Of a stretch of 37,595 nt of DNA, positions 32,267-37,595 are shown in pieces (the stretch's first letter is position 1; each line of letters opens with the position of its first letter). The translations under genes and the position numbers were made by a program. The stretch is taken from NCBI GenBank assembly GCA_036002485.1, contig DASYTI010000243.1:1-37595 (forward strand), read 5' to 3'. The notes below the pieces were generated by a model. That model did not search any database. It saw only the letters and a list, made by a program, of their open reading frames with translations, and had not been told where the DNA came from. The stretch comes from Candidatus Methylomirabilota bacterium (GTDB taxonomy: Bacteria; Methylomirabilota; Methylomirabilia; Rokubacteriales; CSP1-6).

Positions 32267-32420
32267 CCCGGATTATTGACGAGACAACGCCACCCTCACC
32301 CTGCCCTCTCCCTCTCCGAGGGAGAGGGATTCATATTGATCCCTCGCCCCCGAAGGGGGAGAGGGCAGGGTGAGGGGAGGCTAGGATGCGATACCCGCGT
32401 TCGTCAATAGTTCTGGCTAG
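32263..32420. mobile_element. MITE-like element, copy C (158 bp, CTAG duplications)
   Basis: Bounded by CTAG at 32263-32266 and 32417-32420. Ends: left CTAGCCCGGATTATTGACGA, right (complement) CTAGCCAGAACTATTGACGA, 17 of 20 identical, the best-preserved pair. The interior is a nested palindrome: CCCTCACCCTGCCCTCTCCC near the left pairs with GGGAGAGGGCAGGGTGAGGG on the right, around two small hairpins. The left CTAG provides the TAG stop of the upstream membrane-protein gene. Shortest copy; no coding capacity. Confidence 0.78.
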
Positions 32421-32446
32421 GCGAACACGCCTGCCCGCTCACGCTG

Positions 32447-32878
32447 TCACTGGCCGAGGTACTTCGCGAGATAGGTGAGAATGCGCTCCCGCTCGCCAGG
32501 CTGCACCGGCATGCCGTAGGTGATCATGCGATCGACGATGACGGCCCATTCGTCGCGCGTCTGTCGCTGCTGAGCGATCATCTCGAGACTGTGGCAGATG
32601 ATGCATCGCCCGGTCACCATCTGCTGGTCACGATCTCGGGGCAGCGGGTTCGCGTCCTGCGCCGAAAGAGCGGGAGGGCCGGCTCGAACCCCCGTGCTCG
32701 ACGTCCAGCTCCATCCCCAACCCAGCGCGACGCCAACGACGAGCGCGGTCACTGAAAGCAAAAGGCCGCTAGGAGGCTGTCCAGGTAGTTGCCCTGCCCT
32801 CCCGAGCGAGAATGTTCCGCGCCGGGGGGAGGCTTCGGAAGGGGGGCGGAGCCCCCCTCCGAGCTGTCTACGCCGCAT
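32447..32878 (-). CDS. Small c-type cytochrome, probable electron acceptor of the sulfite dehydrogenase
   Basis: Up to 143 aa. One haem c site 'GRCIICHSLEMIAQQRQTRD' (CxxCH) is followed by a short helical domain with 'ITYGMPVQPGERERILTYL' supplying the likely axial Met. A hydrophobic export/anchor segment is 'LLLSVTALVVGVALGWGW'. The frame opens at ATG 32878, overlapping the molybdoenzyme stop by 11 bases, but the first ~38 residues cover a strong GC hairpin and look non-coding. TTG 32761 or GTG 32752, just before the hydrophobic segment, are possible true starts, although neither has a good ribosome-binding site. Pairing with the molybdoenzyme resembles SorAB. Confidence 0.78.
   Translation of the reverse strand: MRRRQLGGGLRPPSEASPRRGTFSLGRAGQLPGQPPSGLLLSVTALVVGVALGWGWSWTSSTGVRAGPPALSAQDANPLPRDRDQQMVTGRCIICHSLEMIAQQRQTRDEWAVIVDRMITYGMPVQPGERERILTYLAKYLGQ
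32841..32857 (-). terminator. GC hairpin GGGGGGC-TCC-GCCCCCC after the molybdoenzyme gene
   Basis: Perfect 7-bp stem with a 3-base loop, about 10 bases downstream of the molybdoenzyme stop codon. There is no U-tract. It may be an attenuator or mRNA-stabilising hairpin between the molybdoenzyme and cytochrome genes, setting their ratio. Confidence 0.4.
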
Positions 32879-34007
32879 CGACCCGAACGGCGTGGATCAC
32901 GTTCCAGCGATAGCCTTGGGGATCGCGTGATTTGCTGCCCGGCTGCATCCGGCCGAGCGAATCCGTGGCGCGCGCCATGATGACGTGCGCGCCCGCGGCG
33001 GCCGGCCACGGAAACTCCCACCGGCGCCAGGCGTACCGATGCTCCTTGCCCACCAGCGCGGCGGGCGCCCACGTCTTGCCGCCGTCGAGGGAGACGTCCA
33101 CGCCGGTCACGAAGCCTTCACCCGCCCACGCGTAGCCCGCGACCGTCTGCGCCCCCGCGGCCAGCTTGGCGCCGTCGAGCGGGCTCATGATCAGGGACTT
33201 GCATTCCAGGGATTGCAGCGAGTAGGTGTGCTTCGGATCCTCGGCGCGCGGGGAGCGGTAGCTCCGCTGCATGAAGGGGCCGTCCCACTCCTTGTCGGCA
33301 AGCGTGAGCTGGACCAGCCACTTGATCGACGCCGAGCCGATCCAGCCCGGGACGATCAAGCGCGCCGGCCCGCCGTGCAGATGAGGCACGGGCCGCCCAT
33401 TCATCTCGATGGCGACCATGGTATGCGGCTCTATGGCCTTCCAGATCGGATGGCTCCGGATGAAGTCCGGCGCCTGAGGTGTGGGCGGCGTGTCATTCCC
33501 ATCGGGCACGACATGCGAGGCGGTGGGGCGGGGCCGGGCCAGGCGCAGGATATCGGCCAGCCGGACCCCTTTCCACACCGCGGTGCCCACGGCGCCGTTC
33601 TCCCACTGGAGACCGGGCGCTTTCGGAGAGTAGAAGCTGCGTCCGTTGCCCGCGCATTCGAGCGTGATGGTCTGGGTGACCTGCTCCATCTTTCTGAGAT
33701 CGTCCAGGCGCAGGGTCAGCGGATTCTCCACCTGGCCGTCCACCTTGAGCACGTACTGGGCAGGGTCCATCTCCGGGCCGTCGTAGTTGTTCCGGACGAA
33801 GAAGAGATCCGTTGGCGTGATCTCCGCGCCGAGCTGTCCGAACGGAGTCTCGAGGTTGATGGGGCGGGGGCTCCGCACGATGAGCTTTTCCTTGCCGGCC
33901 ACCGGCGCCGGCGCGGTCTGTGCCGGCGCGGGAACAGCGCCTCCGAGAAGCGCGGCCGCGGTGCCCATGTGGATCACGAAAGCGCGACGCGTGACGCCAT
34001 TGTCCAT
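32868..34007 (-). CDS. Sulfite oxidase/dehydrogenase-type molybdenum enzyme (SorA/SoxC-like)
   Basis: 379-aa exported molybdopterin enzyme. The start is ATG 34007 with GGGAGG upstream; it gives a twin-arginine type signal 'TRRAFVIHMGTAAALLGG'. The Mo-ligand Cys118 sits in 'TLECAGNGRSF', the standard sulfite oxidase motif. Cofactor-binding text follows: 'VGTAVWKGVRLADIL', 'RPVPHLHGGPARLIVPGW' and 'GSASIKWLVQL'. The C-terminal dimerisation domain starts near residue 260 ('VAGYAWAGEGFVTGVDVSL'). The enzyme likely oxidises sulfite (or a similar oxyanion) in the periplasm and passes electrons to the cytochrome encoded next. Confidence 0.88.
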   Translation of the reverse strand: MDNGVTRRAFVIHMGTAAALLGGAVPAPAQTAPAPVAGKEKLIVRSPRPINLETPFGQLGAEITPTDLFFVRNNYDGPEMDPAQYVLKVDGQVENPLTLRLDDLRKMEQVTQTITLECAGNGRSFYSPKAPGLQWENGAVGTAVWKGVRLADILRLARPRPTASHVVPDGNDTPPTPQAPDFIRSHPIWKAIEPHTMVAIEMNGRPVPHLHGGPARLIVPGWIGSASIKWLVQLTLADKEWDGPFMQRSYRSPRAEDPKHTYSLQSLECKSLIMSPLDGAKLAAGAQTVAGYAWAGEGFVTGVDVSLDGGKTWAPAALVGKEHRYAWRRWEFPWPAAAGAHVIMARATDSLGRMQPGSKSRDPQGYRWNVIHAVRVDAA

Positions 34008-34145
34008 GATGTTGCCCTCCCGAAGTTCGGCTGCTTCGACGCGCGGGATCGTCACGACGCGAACGGTCACCTTTGACTGCCCGCTGCCGCGATCGGCGCG
34101 ATTGTACAAGCGGGCCCACCCGCGAACAAGCGGCGCCGGCGCCTG

Positions 34146-35441
34146 CTAGGACGGAGAAGTGGGCCGGCGGCTGCCTCCGGCAAGCCAAAGGACCCCCGCT
34201 ATTCCGAGGACAAGGAGCGGCACGCCCAGCCAGAAGCGCTGGCGCTCGCGGGCGTGGGCGCGCAGGGTGCGCAACACGAAGCGGTCGCCCGCGCTGATCT
34301 CGCCGCGCGAGGCGAGAAACTGGCGCAGTCGCTCCTGCTGATCCTCCGTGAGCCTGGCCCGCCCCCACTGCACGTCCTCTTGCAACGTCTTCAGCCGGCG
34401 GACTTCCGCCTGCGCTCGCGCCAGCGCCTCCTGGCTGTCGCGCCAGGTCTGGCGCTCGCCGCGAGTGAGAAACGCGTGCTCGATGGACGGCACGGCCTCC
34501 TCGAGCCAGTTCAGCCAGTGGTGATCCATGCGCGGGACAGCGGCCAGCAGCAGCCCCGCCAACGCGACGGCGCCCCCCGCGGCGAGGCCGACGCCGCGCA
34601 GCGCTTCCCAGCCCCGCTCGCGCACTCCGCGAGCAAGCGCGAGCATGCCGAGCCCGAGGGCGACCGCCGCGATCAGCGCCCCGAAAGTCGCCACGACGGC
34701 CGCCCCGGTGGGGAGATCCCATGAGAAGGAAGCCCAGAGCCCGAGCACGCTGACGACGAAGCCGAGGGCCCACCCTGTCACGAGCCTCCCGGCCACCGAG
34801 CCGGCGAGAAGCGCGGCCACGGCGGCCGGCACGATGAGATAGGAGAAGACGAGGAGCACGCCGGCCATCCGCACGCTGCTCGTCACCACCACGCCGAAGG
34901 TGACGTAGAAGCAGAAATCCCACCCACGGATGGCCCGGCCGTGCCTCCGGGCCCCCTCGGGGTCGAAGGAGATCTCGAGGAGCGGCCGCCGGATGAGAAC
35001 GTGCAGCGCCCCGATCAATCCGTACAGAACGGCCAGCCGCGCCACCTCCGCTGGAGTGACGGTCAGGATGCTCCCGACGAGAAGCTGCTTGATGTGCTCG
35101 CTCCCCTGGGGCGCCCGGTCCACCGCGAGCACGGTGATGGCGGCCGAGACGGCGTAGACGATGCCGATGATGGCCTCCTGAGGAATCACCGCGCGGCGCA
35201 TGCGCGTCAGCGAGAAGAGCGCGGCGCCCCCCACCGTGAAGACCAGGGCATACCAGTACGCCGCCTCGCTCTGGATCGGATGCCCGGCCAGGAAGGCGAC
35301 GGTGATGCCGAGGGCGGCGACCTGGGCCAGGGCGAGATCCACGAAGATCACGCCCCGGGCCAGCACGTGGAGCCCCAGGTAGACATGGATGCCCGTCAGG
35401 ACGAGGCAGGCGAGGAAGGGCAGCCAGAGGAGCTCCAGCAT
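34146..35441 (-). CDS. Zn/Mn-type ABC permease (ZnuB/family 9) with long C-terminal extension
   Basis: 431-aa inner-membrane protein; ordinary ZnuB permeases are about 260-290 aa. The core (residues ~1-265) is typical: 'LVLTGIHVYLGLHVLARGV', 'FVDLALAQVAALGITVAFL', 'IGIVYAVSAAITVLAVDR' and 'VLLVFSYLIVPAAVAALL'. A further helix, then an extracytoplasmic stretch with 'MDHHWLNWLEEAVPSIEHAF', a charged predicted coiled coil (about 330-395) and a final membrane helix 'WLGVPLLVLGIAGVLWLAGG' form the extension. The start ATG overlaps the binding-protein stop (TGATG). No ABC ATPase gene is adjacent. Confidence 0.85.
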   Translation of the reverse strand: MLELLWLPFLACLVLTGIHVYLGLHVLARGVIFVDLALAQVAALGITVAFLAGHPIQSEAAYWYALVFTVGGAALFSLTRMRRAVIPQEAIIGIVYAVSAAITVLAVDRAPQGSEHIKQLLVGSILTVTPAEVARLAVLYGLIGALHVLIRRPLLEISFDPEGARRHGRAIRGWDFCFYVTFGVVVTSSVRMAGVLLVFSYLIVPAAVAALLAGSVAGRLVTGWALGFVVSVLGLWASFSWDLPTGAAVVATFGALIAAVALGLGMLALARGVRERGWEALRGVGLAAGGAVALAGLLLAAVPRMDHHWLNWLEEAVPSIEHAFLTRGERQTWRDSQEALARAQAEVRRLKTLQEDVQWGRARLTEDQQERLRQFLASRGEISAGDRFVLRTLRAHARERQRFWLGVPLLVLGIAGVLWLAGGSRRPTSPS

Positions 35442-36367
35442 CAGCGTGCCGTGAGGGCCTCGAGGAGCCGCTTGACGTCGAGGTCGAAGAGCCCGATATA
35501 GTCGCGCGCCTCCGGATCTGCGCCCACCGACGGCGCCAGGCGGGCGATCCGCGCCCCGCTCCGCGCGGCCACCTGCTCGACGAGCGAGGCGCTGGCATAG
35601 GGTTCGGCGATGAGCACGCGCACCTGCGCCTGCTTCATCTGGCCGATGAGGGAGGCCAGATGCGCGGGCGAGGCCGGCACGCCGGGGGTCGGCTCGACGG
35701 CCGCCACGATCTGAAGACCAAAGCGCTTGGCGAAGTACGGCCAGCTCTCGTGGACGACCACGATCTTGGCGCCGCGGTGGGGAGCGAGGGCGGCGCGCCA
35801 GCGCGCGAGGCCGGCGTCGAGACGCTTGAGGAACTCGGCGCGACGGGCCTCGAAGCCGGCCCGGTCCTCCGGGGCCAGTCGCCCGAGCGCCGCGACCATG
35901 GCCGCAGTGATGGGCCGCGCATTCTCCGGATCCAGCCAGTAGTGCGTGTTGCCGAATCCGTGGACGTGCTCGCCCCGCTCGGGGCGGACGCGCGCGGTCT
36001 CGGTCTGGAGGAGCGCGATGCCCTTGGAGCAGTCGAGGTCCGCGGGCGGCACGCGGCGGTTGCGAAGAGTTCGCAGGGCGGGGGCAAGCCACGGCTCGTG
36101 GTCGAGGCCGACCCGCACGACGAGCGCCGCACCTTGAAGAGCGGCCAGCCGTCCCGGCGTCACCTCGACGGTATGAGGGTCCTGGCCGGGCGAAGCCAGC
36201 GCCTCCACCCGTACACGGTCGCCGCCCACTTCCTCGAGGAGCGCCTTGAGGTCCGTGGAGGTGGCCACGACGGCAAGCGCGCCGCCGCCCCACGCGGGAG
36301 TGGCGGTCCACCACGTGGCCGCGGCGGCCCAGAAAACGAGCGCGGCGCCGAGGAGCGCCCGCTGCAC
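35441..36367 (-). CDS. Zn/Mn-type ABC transporter solute-binding protein (ZnuA-like, cluster 9)
   Basis: 308-aa periplasmic metal-binding protein. The start is GTG 36367, directly before a signal peptide ('RALLGAALVFWAAAATWW'), six bases after the acetamidase-like stop. Metal-site residues: His in 'GQDPHTVEVTP', His in 'NTHYWLDPENA' and His in 'VVVHESWPYFAKRFGLQ', with an acidic residue in 'LIAEPYASASL' as the possible fourth. The long His-rich loop of ZnuA is missing; only 'EHVHGFGNTH' is present. Zn or Mn cannot be separated by eye. Coupled to the extended permease. Confidence 0.88.
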   Translation of the reverse strand: MQRALLGAALVFWAAAATWWTATPAWGGGALAVVATSTDLKALLEEVGGDRVRVEALASPGQDPHTVEVTPGRLAALQGAALVVRVGLDHEPWLAPALRTLRNRRVPPADLDCSKGIALLQTETARVRPERGEHVHGFGNTHYWLDPENARPITAAMVAALGRLAPEDRAGFEARRAEFLKRLDAGLARWRAALAPHRGAKIVVVHESWPYFAKRFGLQIVAAVEPTPGVPASPAHLASLIGQMKQAQVRVLIAEPYASASLVEQVAARSGARIARLAPSVGADPEARDYIGLFDLDVKRLLEALTAR

Positions 36368-36372
36368 TGAAG

Positions 36373-37503
36373 CTACTTCTTGGCGGTGAAGATCGATTTC
36401 GGAATCATGCAGTGCACGCCCTTGCGGACGTTCACCACCTGGGTTACCACGCAGTTCGTCGTTATGGACGCCAACGAGTAAGCCTCGTAACGGTCGAGGG
36501 TGACCAGCTTCTGCTTCAACAGGAAGTCGACCATCTCGCGCGCGGCGGCAACCATCGCCTTGTTCAGGTCCTCGTCGTACCCCATGAGGATCCAATGGGT
36601 CTTGGTCTCGAGCCGGGGCCATTCCAGCTTCATGTCCTTGCGGACGATGAGCTGCATGACGATCTCCCGGTATGCGCACTCAAGCGCGGTCAGATTCAGT
36701 TCGGTACCTTGCCGGCAGTGCGCATCACCCACCCAGACAAGCCCTCCTTTGAGGAAGATGGGGACGAAGAGGGTGGTCCCTTCCTGAAGCTCGTTGATGT
36801 CCATGTTGGATGCGTTCTTCCACGGCCTGAGCGTGGAGACCGGAGCCATCGGGTCTGTCGAGCCGCCCTTGCGCGGAGAAGGATCCGTGGGATCGATGCC
36901 GACGGCGAGCGTGCCGGGGAACGGCTGGAGATCGATCATGACGCCCGGCTTGAACTCGGCTTGACGTTTTTCCCAGTCGAGGTAGAAGTACTTCACAAAT
37001 CCGTCAGGGAACTCGGGCGCCAGCGCGCCGATGGTCGGGAATTCCTTGCCCGGCAGGTTGAAGTTGAAGCCGAAGGCCTTGGGTATGATTTTGAGGATTC
37101 GAATTTCCATCACGTCGCCCGGCTCGGCCCCATTCACGTAGATGGGACCGGTCACGGAGTGCGGGCCGCCACCGGGATTGGCCTTCCGGAGCGCGACGAT
37201 CTCCTCGATGGTCGTGCCGGGCTGGATCTTGTTGTGGGAGTGCATCATGGTCTCGACGGCCACCGTATCGCCGGACTTGACGACGAGCTTGGGCGGCTCC
37301 TTGGGATCGAGCCAGCCCCATTGCGTGGTCTCGAGGGTGGCGGCGAGCACGTGATACTTGCCGCCGCCCATGGAGACGGCGCGATCGCGCTTGGCCTCCT
37401 CCATCGGTTGCTGCGCGACGGCGTAGAGGCCGGCGCCGAAGAGGAGGGCGAGGGCGGCCAGGCCGCTGAAGAGAGCCTTGCGGGTGCGGAGCTTCATCAT
37501 CAT
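36373..37503 (-). CDS. Exported acetamidase/formamidase-family protein
   Basis: 376-aa protein. AAAGGAGG precedes three consecutive ATGs; 37503 is taken. A signal peptide is evident ('FSGLAALALLFGAGLYAVA'), unusual because known formamidases/acetamidases are cytoplasmic. Family text is clear: 'VKSGDTVAVETMMHSHNKI', 'GPHSVTGPIYVNGAEPGDVM', 'GTLAVGIDPTDPSPRKGG', 'NMDINELQEGTTLFVPIF' and 'GLVWVGDAHCRQGTEL', the last with the catalytic-region Glu/His/Cys environment of FmdA. It would hydrolyse a small amide outside the cytoplasm. It precedes the metal-binding protein gene by five bases, forming one operon with the ZnuA-like and permease genes. Confidence 0.85.
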   Translation of the reverse strand: MMMKLRTRKALFSGLAALALLFGAGLYAVAQQPMEEAKRDRAVSMGGGKYHVLAATLETTQWGWLDPKEPPKLVVKSGDTVAVETMMHSHNKIQPGTTIEEIVALRKANPGGGPHSVTGPIYVNGAEPGDVMEIRILKIIPKAFGFNFNLPGKEFPTIGALAPEFPDGFVKYFYLDWEKRQAEFKPGVMIDLQPFPGTLAVGIDPTDPSPRKGGSTDPMAPVSTLRPWKNASNMDINELQEGTTLFVPIFLKGGLVWVGDAHCRQGTELNLTALECAYREIVMQLIVRKDMKLEWPRLETKTHWILMGYDEDLNKAMVAAAREMVDFLLKQKLVTLDRYEAYSLASITTNCVVTQVVNVRKGVHCMIPKSIFTAKK

Positions 37504-37595
37504 GGGGGCCTCCTTTGGTGTGAGCGGGTCGAACCGTGACGAACTCCACGCCCGGACACCGTCGGCCGGACCGGCGCGCATTCTAGCGCGTTTCT

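Noticed and set aside
34146-36314. Single 722-codon frame that would fuse the binding protein region with the ZnuB-like permease
   Set aside because: The N-terminal third is an out-of-frame shadow of the ZnuA-like gene; the permease has its own ATG overlapping that gene's stop.

Overview
The window is a GC-rich, gene-dense stretch of bacterial chromosome. It has no rRNA, tRNA, CRISPR array or prophage that I can see. Gene content suggests Candidatus Rokubacteria / Methylomirabilota or a similar soil or groundwater lineage, probably a metagenome-derived contig: several ABC importers, an LLM/F420-type oxidoreductase, MmgE/PrpD, a SorAB-like sulfite dehydrogenase, PEP-CTERM-like exported proteins and a PF04392-type solute-binding remnant. 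This placement is inferred from content and base composition only.

Layout. 1-1377 (minus): DppC (cut by the window edge) and DppB permeases. 1690-2535 (minus): a PEP-CTERM-like secreted protein. 2817-3683 (plus): a papain-like protease with a lysine-rich N-terminus. 3718-7584 (minus): a complete FbpABC-like importer. 7595-7827: first copy of a MITE-like element. 7824-9206 (minus): MmgE/PrpD. 9381-9872 (minus): secreted cupin. 10143-11054 (plus): astacin-like protease with a polybasic tail. 11185-15228 (plus): MoxR / DUF58 / TgpA-type transglutaminase operon. 15249-18662: hydrolases, a 49-aa Arm-domain-like protein, a wrecked solute-binding protein gene and an APH-like kinase. 18808-22256 (plus): polar amino-acid ABC importer followed by a Gfo/Idh/MocA dehydrogenase. 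22375-24075 (minus): a small Q/S-rich membrane protein, a fatty acid hydroxylase and a 65-aa signal-peptide/sorting-tail miniprotein. 24310-26603: DUF72, a CoA-binding protein with an in-frame UGA at a conserved Cys codon, PduO adenosyltransferase and a GNAT enzyme. 26600-27378: two deletion-wrecked genes. 27425-27625: second MITE copy. 27622-32266: DedA, MetE-like methyltransferase, lipoprotein, HAD hydrolase, LLM oxidoreductase and a membrane protein. 32263-32420: third MITE copy. 32447-34007 (minus): sulfite dehydrogenase and its cytochrome c. 34146-37503 (minus): exported acetamidase-like protein, ZnuA-like binding protein and a ZnuB-like permease with a long extra C-terminus.

Most notable: (1) the YccU-type CoA-binding protein at 25066-25476 has UGA exactly where homologues carry the Cys of the 'DRC' motif. 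Family-like coding sequence continues after it, and a perfect 8-bp hairpin with a G-first apical loop lies 20 nt downstream. This is a candidate selenoprotein with a bacterial SECIS, but a nonsense mutation is the obvious alternative. (2) Three copies of a MITE-like element have CTAG target duplications, and each lies in the TAG stop codon of a neighbouring gene, leaving the protein unchanged. (3) Two unrelated proteases without signal peptides carry polycationic tails. (4) Three genes keep both ends but have lost their middles.
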